A stretch of 64,000 nt of DNA from Mucilaginibacter aquatilis. GTDB taxonomy: Bacteria > Bacteroidota > Bacteroidia > Sphingobacteriales > Sphingobacteriaceae. The stretch covers positions 124,001-188,000 of the forward strand of contig NZ_WQLA01000008.1 in NCBI RefSeq assembly GCF_009755275.1. Direction: 5' to 3'. Shown one piece after another: positions 1 to 8,338 of this stretch; positions within the stretch are counted from its first letter, which is position 1; the number at the start of each line of letters is the position of its first letter. The position numbers and the translations under genes were made by a program. The notes under the pieces were generated by a model. The model worked only from the letters and a program-made list of their open reading frames with translations, was not told the DNA's origin and made no database searches.

Positions 1-102
1 GAGCTGATAGCAAAAGCTAAAACTTTCAAACCTAAAAAAAGCCTAACAAGTGCATCATCACCCCAATTAATAGCGCAACAAATGAAAGAGTGGTATGCCT
101 GA
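1..102 (+). CDS. C-terminal end of an upstream gene, possibly a glycosyltransferase (partial)
   Basis: An open frame enters the window at base 1 and stops at a TGA at 100-102, giving about 33 residues that end in QQMKEWYA. The stop overlaps the start of the next gene by 8 bases (ATG at 95), so the two are probably translationally coupled. The helical, charged tail would suit the C-terminus of a GT-B glycosyltransferase, and the next gene is a glycosyltransferase, but the visible part is too short to identify the family. Product is an inference from context only. Confidence 0.55.
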   Translation, partial: ELIAKAKTFKPKKSLTSASSPQLIAQQMKEWYA

Positions 103-928
103 ATTTAGTATTGTAACCATTGTTAAAGGAAGGCGTAAGCAATTAGCTAACCTGCTTCAGTCTGTGCAAGCTTCAACTCTCCTACCGTATGATGTACAGG
201 TTGTTTGTATGGACAATGCTGATGAAATTATGCCTCCTTCCGGCCTGAATGTGAGCATTCATGTAATAGATGATTCGCACAAGCTGCCATTAGCTGCCGC
301 ACGCAATGCAGGTATAAAGGCTACAAAAACAGGCAATATTATTTTTATTGATGTAGACTGCATTGTATCGCCAACCTTATTTGAAAACATGCTGGCGCAA
401 TTACAACCTCAAAACATTATTACAGCTTATCCTTTATATCTGCCGTTTGTTCCGGAGACAGGCAATTATGCCGCACTAAAACATGAAGCAGTTAGCCACC
501 CTGCGCGGGAACATTTACCGGTGGGCGAGCCGGTTGAGCATCTGCAATTCTGGTCGTTAATTTTTGGGATTCAAAAACAAACGTTTGAAAATATTGGAGG
601 CTTTGATGAATCTTTTTTAGGTTATGGTGCAGAGGATACTGATTTTGCCATGATGTTTAATCAGCAGGGAATCAAGTTATTCTTTGTTCAAAATTATGTA
701 CTGCATCAGTATCATGATAAGCACGATCCACCTTTAAATTACTTTGATTCCATCATTGAAAACGCCATGCGGTACCGTCAAAAATGGAATATTTTGCCCA
801 TGCAACGCTGGTTAAAAGCATTTCAAAAAATGGGCTTAATTAAAATGGATCAGGCAGATAACATAACCATCGTTCAAAAACCCACGGATGAGCAATTGAG
901 AGGCAGCATTTCGCAAAATCCATATTAA
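95..928 (+). CDS. Family 2 glycosyltransferase with galactosyltransferase-like C-terminal region
   Basis: This 277-residue cytoplasmic enzyme has a GT-A fold. The N-terminus (FSIVTIVKGRR) is the usual GT2 nucleotide-binding strand, a DVD metal-binding motif lies at residues 86-88, and GGFDESFLGYGAEDTDF at about 168-184 is the acceptor/catalytic segment typical of the Glyco_transf_7C region. It would move a sugar from a nucleotide-sugar donor to a surface glycan or lipid-linked acceptor; donor and acceptor cannot be read. The start overlaps the stop of the preceding frame by 8 bases, placing it at the end of a gene cluster that continues to the left of the window. It converges with the MFS gene that follows. 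Confidence 0.85.
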   Translation: MPEFSIVTIVKGRRKQLANLLQSVQASTLLPYDVQVVCMDNADEIMPPSGLNVSIHVIDDSHKLPLAAARNAGIKATKTGNIIFIDVDCIVSPTLFENMLAQLQPQNIITAYPLYLPFVPETGNYAALKHEAVSHPAREHLPVGEPVEHLQFWSLIFGIQKQTFENIGGFDESFLGYGAEDTDFAMMFNQQGIKLFFVQNYVLHQYHDKHDPPLNYFDSIIENAMRYRQKWNILPMQRWLKAFQKMGLIKMDQADNITIVQKPTDEQLRGSISQNPY

Positions 929-948
929 AAGCCCATTTTCACATAATG

Positions 949-2265
949 TTATTTACGCTGGTGCTCCAACTCTTCAATTTGATGTTCTAACTTCTTAATG
1001 TTTAAAGCGCGAAGGTTAATAGCACATAAAATCATCATAACAGCAAAAAACAAAAAAGATACTTCCCAGCTAAAGTTATTTTTTGCGGGACTGATCAACG
1101 CCGCCCCTACCATCGATCCTACTGCACCTATAGTCATGTAAAATGTAAACTGACTTGCAGATACCCGCTTTGAGCAGCATTGCATAGCAATGGCAAATAC
1201 ACCAATTTTAGCAAAGGCATTCACCCAACGGTAAACAATTATATAGCTGTACAGGTAATTCGAATCCTTCCAGTATTGGCTAAGAGAACTCAGCAGTAAT
1301 GTTTGTGCGCAGATGAAAAAGAAATAAATATAAATCATGCGCTTGATACCGAAACGCTCAATAAGCCATCCGCCTAACAAAATACCGGCAATGCCGCCGG
1401 TAAGGTCGGCCACGGCAAACGCATTTGAATAATAAACATGCGTCCAGCCGGTAATCTTCACTGCGAATATTGGGAGCAGCTTTTCAAAATAGTTATATGA
1501 TCCTTGCGACAAAAACAGTAGCGAAGCCAGCAGAAAGGCATTTTTCAGACTAAAGGCAGCGTACAGCGAACGGTACATTTCAACCCAACTGTTAATCTGG
1601 ATTTCCTTATTAACGGGGTTTGCCTGCCCCTCCGACCACGGAAGCAGTCGTTCTTCCTGGTGTTCCCTTATAAGTAATGGCACTAACGTAACCAAGCCTA
1701 CCATAATCCCTATGGTAGCTGTTGATACAAAAAAGTTATATTTTTCGAGCAACCAAGTGCTTAAGGCTAGCGCACATGAGCTTCCAATCATCCTTGCGCC
1801 GCCCATAAAAGCATTGGCGCGCGCTTGCTCTTCAGCAGGTATGTTATCTACAGCAAGACCATCGGTTGCAGCATCCTGCGCAGCCCCAAAAACCGATACC
1901 AGGAACCCGCCTGCAACCAGTAACGATAAATGGTTGAGCGGATCTTTTATACATGCCATTATCAGCAAACTTATAAATAAGCCTAACTGGCATATAATTA
2001 CCCAGGGGCGCTTACGGCCCATGGGTAAAAATGTATATCTATCCATCATTGGCGCAATAAAGAACTTAAAAGTCCATGGCATGGCACAGGCCACATCAAA
2101 GGCACCAATTTCTGTAACGGTTTTATTGTTCATGGCCATCCAGGCCGGTATACCGATAAACAAGATGCCCATGGGCAAGCCTTCGGCAAAATACAAAGCA
2201 ATAAAGGTAAAATATCTCAACGAAACACGTTCCGCCAAAGTAGATAACCGTTTGTTTAATTTCAT
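949..2265 (-). CDS. MFS permease, AmpG-like
   Basis: A 438-residue inner-membrane protein with about 12 hydrophobic segments. The opening RYFTFIALYFAEGLPMG, the loop DRYTFLPMGRKRPW and the segment AAQDAATDGLAVDNIP with following EEQARANAF resemble the AmpG/SLC33 branch of the major facilitator superfamily, which carries muropeptides, sugars or acyl-CoA. It begins 29 bases after the SusD-like stop and is probably the last gene of the susC-susD-MFS unit, so it may take the product of the outer-membrane system into the cytoplasm. The cargo is not known. A poorly conserved C-terminal tail of charged residues (ELEHQ) may be a short coiled coil. Confidence 0.8.
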   Translation of the reverse strand: MKLNKRLSTLAERVSLRYFTFIALYFAEGLPMGILFIGIPAWMAMNNKTVTEIGAFDVACAMPWTFKFFIAPMMDRYTFLPMGRKRPWVIICQLGLFISLLIMACIKDPLNHLSLLVAGGFLVSVFGAAQDAATDGLAVDNIPAEEQARANAFMGGARMIGSSCALALSTWLLEKYNFFVSTATIGIMVGLVTLVPLLIREHQEERLLPWSEGQANPVNKEIQINSWVEMYRSLYAAFSLKNAFLLASLLFLSQGSYNYFEKLLPIFAVKITGWTHVYYSNAFAVADLTGGIAGILLGGWLIERFGIKRMIYIYFFFICAQTLLLSSLSQYWKDSNYLYSYIIVYRWVNAFAKIGVFAIAMQCCSKRVSASQFTFYMTIGAVGSMVGAALISPAKNNFSWEVSFLFFAVMMILCAINLRALNIKKLEHQIEELEHQRK

Positions 2266-2294
2266 AGGTAGCGGCTGAAATCTATCTCTCCTGA

Positions 2295-3725
2295 TTAAGG
2301 AAACACCGGAAGTTTAGTAAACTGACTGGCAAGCGGCTTAGGCACATTTGGGTTGGTGTTAATTTCAACCTGCGGGTAAATAAACCGCTGTGGCTTTTGC
2401 GTACCGATATACAACGGAATAGGCAATTGCACCACCGGCACAGCACTTGCCAGGCGGCGGTAATCATTAAATGCCTCATACTGCATCAGGAAACAAATGT
2501 AACGTTGTGAAATAATTTCATACAGTAAAGCTACCTGCACATTAGCCGCACCTGTACTATTAGCCAAGCCAGCAACACCAAAGTCGGCAAGTGTGTAGGC
2601 ATCATACCTGCGGCCGGTTGCATCAAAAGTGCGTCCGTTAATAATGCCATTGTTTAAGCTTGCCCTCACATTATTTAAAGCGTTCAAAGCTTCGTTATTT
2701 TGCCCTAACCTTGCCTGTGCTTCGGCCAAAATTAATTGGTTTTCATAGTAAGTAACCAACGGCTGAGGCGCAGCTGCCACAAACGCGCCATCAACGGTAT
2801 TACCATCCAAACTGTTAGTAGCTGTAATACCCTTTTTAAAGAAGTAGTTATACAGTGCGGTTTCATCTGTTTTAGTATTGGCCGAACCTATGCGCGACTG
2901 CATCAGTTTTGGTAAATAAGCGCCATCAAAACCGGTATCGCCAATCCGCGATACGGCAAAGAAATCATAGTTCTGATTAATGTCAACTCCTATAGCGGTG
3001 CCGTGAGGCATCAACGCATCGCCAGCAGAACTGCTTATGCCCTGCTGTGCATATCTTACAGCCTGTGCATAGTTGCCGGTATGCAGGTACAAACGCGCTT
3101 TAAGAGTGTTAGCGGCGGCAAGCCATTTTTTAACATCGCCTTTGTAAATAAAGTCTTTTGCAGGGTAAGCAGAGCCTGTAGCTGCCGAAAGGTTGGTAAT
3201 GGCATTGTCCAATGTAACTTGCAGCGCACTATATACATCAAGTTGCTTGTCAAATGCTGGTGTTGGGTACCTGGCAGCATCAAAAGCCTGGCTGTAAGGC
3301 ACATCTCCGTACAAGGCTGTAGCTTTGGCTAGAACCATAGCTTCTAAAACCTGTCCAATTCCTTTTCCCCAGGCATTACCTATGGAGTCTGCCTTCAACT
3401 GCATCAGCCTTGCCTGGCCAGCCACCGGGTATAGCGGGCTCCAGGTGAAGTTTTGGGCAGATACAATGTATTGCGAATAACCGAGGTGAGCGCGCGCCAA
3501 TCCGTTCAATTCGCCCGCCCACATGGAGGCTATCCTTACATCGGTATCTTCATGCAGCAAACCTACTCCTAATAAAGTTCCACCCATTAGTGTGGGCAAA
3601 TCCACATTGGTTACGGCATTAGGGTTGGTATTGATATCGGGGTTTTCAAATAATTTTGAACAGCTGCTTAACACGCTACTGGTGAAAGCGGCACATATAA
3701 TGATTACAGTAGTTAAATTCTTCAT
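2295..3725 (-). CDS. SusD/RagB-like outer-membrane lipoprotein (SusD-like_2 type)
   Basis: A 476-residue surface lipoprotein. The signal peptide ends in a lipobox with Cys at about residue 21 (VLSSCSK). The following NPNAVTNVDLPTLMGG, the LYGDVPYSQAF segment at about 138 and the late LAEAQARLGQ helix are typical of the SusD-like_2 subfamily, which differs from canonical starch-type SusD. The family binds substrate and acts as a hinged lid on its SusC partner. The gene lies 29 bases after the SusC gene and is followed by the AmpG-like MFS. No glycosidase is adjacent, so the substrate may be a peptide, oligosaccharide or other small polymer; it cannot be read here. Confidence 0.9.
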   Translation of the reverse strand: MKNLTTVIIICAAFTSSVLSSCSKLFENPDINTNPNAVTNVDLPTLMGGTLLGVGLLHEDTDVRIASMWAGELNGLARAHLGYSQYIVSAQNFTWSPLYPVAGQARLMQLKADSIGNAWGKGIGQVLEAMVLAKATALYGDVPYSQAFDAARYPTPAFDKQLDVYSALQVTLDNAITNLSAATGSAYPAKDFIYKGDVKKWLAAANTLKARLYLHTGNYAQAVRYAQQGISSSAGDALMPHGTAIGVDINQNYDFFAVSRIGDTGFDGAYLPKLMQSRIGSANTKTDETALYNYFFKKGITATNSLDGNTVDGAFVAAAPQPLVTYYENQLILAEAQARLGQNNEALNALNNVRASLNNGIINGRTFDATGRRYDAYTLADFGVAGLANSTGAANVQVALLYEIISQRYICFLMQYEAFNDYRRLASAVPVVQLPIPLYIGTQKPQRFIYPQVEINTNPNVPKPLASQFTKLPVFP

Positions 3726-3754
3726 ATATAGCTTAAATGCAAACCGGAATTAAA

Positions 3755-6700
3755 TTAATACCTGATTTGTAATGAAAATAATAAGGAGCGGGTGTTAGGG
3801 TTATTGAACCAGTCCTGACCGCGGGACAGACCGGCTCCTGTTACATTAGTCTCAGGGTCAACGCCGGTGTACTTGGTCCAAAGCACCATGTTTCTTCCCG
3901 TAACGCTAAAATCTACCGCAGCAAGATGTGTTAAACGCTGAAATGCCGGCGAGTTCAACGTGTAAGTAAGTGTAACCTCACGTAAACGGGTAGCACTGCC
4001 ATCTTCTACGAACTGTTTGTACGAAGCCGTGTTACTGGCCGAGCCACGCCCCTGCCACCACGCCTGGTTAATAGCTACCGGGCCTGCACCAAAATCGGTA
4101 ACATAGCCCTGGAACGAAGTACCTGCCGGAATCAATGCACCACTTACATCTCTAACACCCCCTGCAGGTGCAATGGCTGTTTGCCCTTGATCAGCATGAG
4201 TACCTATGCTGTACAGCGAACCACGTGTACCGTTAAAAATTGCGTTACCTGCAACCCTACTGAACAGCACGTACAACGACAGTTTCTTGTAGGATAGCGT
4301 AGTACCCAGGCCTCCCTGCCACTTAGGGTTAGGGTTACCCACAATTTCGTTACTTATACCCGGCTGAGGAAAACCATTATTATCTAAAATATACTTACCC
4401 GACCCGTCTTTAAGGAAATCGGTAGAATAAAACGAGCCAAACGCCTGACCCGGTATGAGTGATGCTAATCCCAGGAAGGCATCAGGCAAGGTATACACCG
4501 TAGTACCGGCCAAAGAATTCACCTTGCTGCGGTTGGCTGAAAAATTAGCCGACAGGTTCCATCTGAAGGCGTTAACATTCAACACGTCAGCACCTGCATC
4601 AAACTCAATACCTTTGTTTGACAACACGGCTGCGTTGGTATTGCGAACGGTAAAGCCTGTTTCGTTAGGTACGTTAAGCGACAGGATAACATCTTTGGTT
4701 TTATTGGTGTAAACGGTAGTTGAAAAAGTTACGCGGCTTTTAAACATGCGTAAATCAAGGCCTAATTCCGTCTCAGTTTTACGCTCAGGCTTTAAGTAGT
4801 TGTTACCTTCAACAAAGCTTCGGCTGTAACCTCCGCCGTAAAGCGCACTTGCTGATGAAAGGCCACGGGTAAAGGTATCGCCATAAATTGCCGGACTAAA
4901 TGCCGTAAAGTTTTGATAAGGTTGCGGCTGTATACCCACTTGTCCCCAGGTTGCACGCAGCTTGGCAAAATCAAGGAATGTAAGATTATTGAACGCCTTT
5001 AATTTAGTTAATTGCCAGGCCAGCGCTGCCGACGGAAAGAAAAAGCTGCTGCTGGTTTTGTTGCCAAAGGTGGAAGCACTTTCGCTACGGCCGGTTAGCG
5101 TTAGGTAAAACATATCAAGCGCTTCAACATCAGTTTGAAGGTAGTAAGCGTAAGTTCTTATGAGTGAAGTGGTATTGCCGGCTATTAAATTAGAGTTAAG
5201 GGCATTGGTTAAAATATCAGGCGCTGTAGGAACAATTAAATTTGAAATAGCATCTGAGCGTGTGCTGCGTCGTCTGTTGTTGTAATTAAAACCTACCAGC
5301 AATGTGCCTTTAAACTGGTCGCTCCAGGTTTTATTGGCACTGGCAAAAACGTCAGTATTAAACTGTTTTTCCATCAGCAGGTTTTTTGATAAGTAACCGT
5401 TTAAAAACGTAGCCGAGTTGCGCGCAAAGCGCTCGGTACGGTCTTCGGTAAAGTTATCAATACCGGCACGGCCTGTAACGCTTAGCCAGTTTACAGGTGT
5501 AATGTTCAGTTCAAATGTTCCGGTGAAACGGTCCACATCGCTGCTGTTGCGATTATTGTACAAATTCCATATTGGGTTGGCATATATCGTTCCGAGATCT
5601 TTTCCCAACGGGTTACGGTATGATACATGCGCATTTTGGAACATCTCTCCTGTTGTGCTGGTGTAGGTTCCGGTATAGTAACGGTTATCAAAATCGGCCG
5701 GTGTGCGGGTGGCCGCCAGCATCAGTCCATCCACGTTGTCGCCTTCCTGGTTACGCTGTGAATTGATTTTTGCATAGCTGATGTTGGCAGATCCACGCAG
5801 CCAACTATTAAATTGTGAGGCAGCATTAACGCGGGCGGTATTACGGCCATATTTGCTAAATGCTTTGGCAACACCATTTTGGGTAAGATTACCATAGCTC
5901 ATCAAAAACGTTGATTTGCTATCGCCACCACTCAGCGTAAGGTTATTCTCCCAAAAATGGCCGGTTCTGAATATGTCTTTATAGTGGTCGTAAGTTTCGG
6001 TAGAATTTTTCCCACCGTGTGGATTAGCCGCATTACCTGATGCTATGGCGTATCGCTGCGATCCGTCAGGGAAGGTAACATAACCCTGGTAGCCTGAAGC
6101 GTTTGGTGATGTGATGTAAGTATCGCTTCCACCTGTACGTGATGCAATTAAATCACCAAAGCTTACTTTGTTACCCTGATTGTAAAACCCACCGGAACCT
6201 TGCCCGTAAGCAGTTTGTAATGAAGGCAGTTTATTTACCCGATCAAACGAAATGGTTGATTTATAAGTAATATTTAACTTTCCGTTAGTGTTTCTACCGC
6301 GTTTGGTTTTGATGATGATTACGCCATTAGCCGCACGGGTACCCCATAAGGCCGCAGCCGAAGCACCTTTTAACACCTCCATGCTTTCAATATCCTCAGG
6401 GTTAATGTCATTAATACGCGATTGCTGTACAATACCATTTGCAGCAGCGGCACCCAAATTATCATTAGAGTTGCTTACCGGCATCCCGTCTACAATAAAC
6501 AAGGGTTGTGCGTTGCCGTTAATGGTATTTTGTCCGCGTACCTGTATGTATCCGCCTGAGCCCGGGTCACCGCCGTTACGGGTAATTAATACCCCTGAAA
6601 GCTTGTTGCTCATTCCGGTTAGCAGGTTGGTTTCGCCGCTTTGCGCTATGTTTTTACCTTTTACTGTTGATACTGAAGACGCAAATTTATCGCGCTGGGT

Positions 6701-7039
6701 TTCAACACCAATAGCGTTGACAATCACTTCGCTCAACTGCCTGCTATCAGGCTTAAGCTGAACGTTGATTACATTTTGATTATTAATGCTTATTTCGGTG
6801 GGCTGCATGCCAACCTGTGTGAAAACCAACACGCTTGCGTTGGACGGAACGCTTAGAGAATAGCGCCCCTCGCTATTGGTATTTACCCCAATGGTAGTAC
6901 CTTTTACGGTAACAGAAACCCCGGGTAATATTGCACTTGTTTCGCTTTCGGTAACCTTTCCGGTTATTATTCGTTGCTGAGCAAAGATGTTTGAAAACGA
7001 AAATAGCACAACAATACTTAACAGTAAAGTTTTGATCAT
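3755..7039 (-). CDS. SusC/RagA-type TonB-linked outer-membrane transporter
   Basis: A 1094-residue protein with a signal peptide ending near NIFAQ, a carboxypeptidase-like regulatory domain (about 22-100, IITGKVTESETSAILPGVSV), then a TonB-dependent receptor plug (about 115-245, with LFIVDGMPVSN and VLKGASAAALWGTRAANG) and a beta-barrel ending in an aromatic residue (LQIRY). The length and order are standard for SusC. It works with the SusD-like lipoprotein directly downstream to bring a bound substrate across the outer membrane using TonB energy. There is no FecR/anti-sigma or HTCS regulator beside it, so its regulation is not evident. Confidence 0.95.
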   Translation of the reverse strand: MIKTLLLSIVVLFSFSNIFAQQRIITGKVTESETSAILPGVSVTVKGTTIGVNTNSEGRYSLSVPSNASVLVFTQVGMQPTEISINNQNVINVQLKPDSRQLSEVIVNAIGVETQRDKFASSVSTVKGKNIAQSGETNLLTGMSNKLSGVLITRNGGDPGSGGYIQVRGQNTINGNAQPLFIVDGMPVSNSNDNLGAAAANGIVQQSRINDINPEDIESMEVLKGASAAALWGTRAANGVIIIKTKRGRNTNGKLNITYKSTISFDRVNKLPSLQTAYGQGSGGFYNQGNKVSFGDLIASRTGGSDTYITSPNASGYQGYVTFPDGSQRYAIASGNAANPHGGKNSTETYDHYKDIFRTGHFWENNLTLSGGDSKSTFLMSYGNLTQNGVAKAFSKYGRNTARVNAASQFNSWLRGSANISYAKINSQRNQEGDNVDGLMLAATRTPADFDNRYYTGTYTSTTGEMFQNAHVSYRNPLGKDLGTIYANPIWNLYNNRNSSDVDRFTGTFELNITPVNWLSVTGRAGIDNFTEDRTERFARNSATFLNGYLSKNLLMEKQFNTDVFASANKTWSDQFKGTLLVGFNYNNRRRSTRSDAISNLIVPTAPDILTNALNSNLIAGNTTSLIRTYAYYLQTDVEALDMFYLTLTGRSESASTFGNKTSSSFFFPSAALAWQLTKLKAFNNLTFLDFAKLRATWGQVGIQPQPYQNFTAFSPAIYGDTFTRGLSSASALYGGGYSRSFVEGNNYLKPERKTETELGLDLRMFKSRVTFSTTVYTNKTKDVILSLNVPNETGFTVRNTNAAVLSNKGIEFDAGADVLNVNAFRWNLSANFSANRSKVNSLAGTTVYTLPDAFLGLASLIPGQAFGSFYSTDFLKDGSGKYILDNNGFPQPGISNEIVGNPNPKWQGGLGTTLSYKKLSLYVLFSRVAGNAIFNGTRGSLYSIGTHADQGQTAIAPAGGVRDVSGALIPAGTSFQGYVTDFGAGPVAINQAWWQGRGSASNTASYKQFVEDGSATRLREVTLTYTLNSPAFQRLTHLAAVDFSVTGRNMVLWTKYTGVDPETNVTGAGLSRGQDWFNNPNTRSLLFSLQIRY

Positions 7040-7364
7040 AAATAGTGATTAGTAGTTGAAAAAATATAAAATGAAATTTTAATAGGTGCGTATTTTAAAA
7101 AGCCCGGCCAGGCCCCTCTCCGTAGTGCAGCTAAAGGAAAAAGCGGTAAACATAGACAATTAAATTTAAAATTAAATTGGTGTCTTAACTAACTGGCTAC
7201 ATTACTTACAACGACTATGTTTAAAGATTTAAGTTAATATACAGGACGCACTTTTTGTGATAAGTTAGCTGCCAACCATTGTTGTTAAAAGATATTAATA
7301 ATCTCAACAATTACTATAAAAGCCTGTTGCTTCATAACATCAAAATTTATCTATAAAGAAAAAC
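7040..7364. other. 325-base intergenic region between divergent susC and SDR genes
   Basis: This AT-rich gap separates two divergently transcribed genes and must hold both promoters. I see no open reading frame with protein-like composition, no convincing inverted repeat and no clear TAnnTTTG -7 element close to either start. Confidence 0.5.
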
Positions 7365-8264
7365 ATGTCAGAATCAACACAAAGAAAATTGGAGAACCCG
7401 GCGGGTAAGTACCCTGCTCCTCCGTTTAACAGACAGCCGCAACAGGCACCCGGTTTAGCCTCAAAAATGGAACCCCTGCCAGATCATGGTGAAGAAAGCT
7501 ATAAAGGATCAGGAAGACTACAAGGCCGTAAAGCTCTGATTACGGGTGGTGATTCGGGGATTGGCAGGGCAACCGCTATTGCCTATGCACGTGAAGGCGC
7601 AGATGTTGTGATAAACTATCTTCCGGAAGAACAAAGTGACGCCGATGAAGTGATTGCATTAATACAGGCAGCCGGACGCAAAGGAGTAGCCATACCTGGA
7701 GATATCACAGACCCGGAATTTTGCAAAGAATTGGTGTCAACAACCGTATCAGAACTTGGCGGGTTGGATATACTGGTGAACAATGCGGGCAGACAGCAGG
7801 CCATTGACTCTATATTAGATATAACGGAAGAAGGGTTTGATGCTACCATCAAAACCAACATTTACGCGCCGTTTTGGATTACCAAAGCTGCGTTGCCGCA
7901 TTTACCTGAAGGTTCGGCAATTATTGCCACCTCATCGGTACAGGCATATGATCCGTCGGAGAACCTTTTTGACTATGCACAAACTAAGGCAGCCAATGTT
8001 GCTTTCGTGAAGTCTTTAGCTAAACAATTAGGTTCAAAAGGTATACGTGTTAACGGCGTAGCACCCGGACCGGTATGGACCCCGTTGCAGGTAAGCGGTG
8101 GCCAGCCTCAGGATGCTATTGAAAAATTCGGTTCCGTTACACCGCTAGGCCGCCCGGGTCAACCTGCAGAGCTGGCTTCAATTTTTGTGCAGTTGGCCGA
8201 TGCTGATGCAAGCTATGCTACCGGCCAGGTTTATGGCGCAGCAGGTGGTAACGGTCACCCATAA
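7365..8264 (+). CDS. SDR family oxidoreductase, YghA/GSP39-like
   Basis: A 299-residue NAD(P)-dependent dehydrogenase of the short-chain family. It has the 45-50 residue proline-rich N-terminal extension seen in the general-stress-protein-39/YghA group, then TGGDSGIG for cofactor binding (60-67), NNAG at 139-142, the catalytic serine in SSVQAY near 190 and YAQTK at 204-208. The group is often annotated as glucose or aldehyde dehydrogenase and is linked to general stress; the substrate is not known. A strong terminator follows at 8292, so it is probably transcribed separately from the GH15 gene downstream. Confidence 0.9.
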   Translation: MSESTQRKLENPAGKYPAPPFNRQPQQAPGLASKMEPLPDHGEESYKGSGRLQGRKALITGGDSGIGRATAIAYAREGADVVINYLPEEQSDADEVIALIQAAGRKGVAIPGDITDPEFCKELVSTTVSELGGLDILVNNAGRQQAIDSILDITEEGFDATIKTNIYAPFWITKAALPHLPEGSAIIATSSVQAYDPSENLFDYAQTKAANVAFVKSLAKQLGSKGIRVNGVAPGPVWTPLQVSGGQPQDAIEKFGSVTPLGRPGQPAELASIFVQLADADASYATGQVYGAAGGNGHP

Positions 8265-8291
8265 AATTGTTTATATAAAATTCCTTTTATT

Positions 8292-8325
8292 GCCGGGCAG
8301 TTCTTACTGCCCGGCTTTTATTTTA
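8292..8325 (+). terminator. Rho-independent terminator after the SDR gene
   Basis: A perfect 9-bp GC-rich stem (GCCGGGCAG/CTGCCCGGC) with a 6-base loop is followed by TTTTATTTTA. It sits 27 bases after the SDR stop and 14 bases before the GH15 start. Confidence 0.85.
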
Positions 8326-8338
8326 GCCGCTAAAACCC

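Noticed and set aside
1712..2278. 188-codon plus-strand frame over the AmpG-like MFS gene
   Set aside because: It is antisense to a membrane protein whose TM pattern is clear; composition is that of a shadow frame.
6288..6761. Long plus-strand open frame (157 codons) inside the first SusC gene
   Set aside because: It is antisense to a strongly conserved SusC plug region, has no protein-like motif and arises from codon bias in the real gene.
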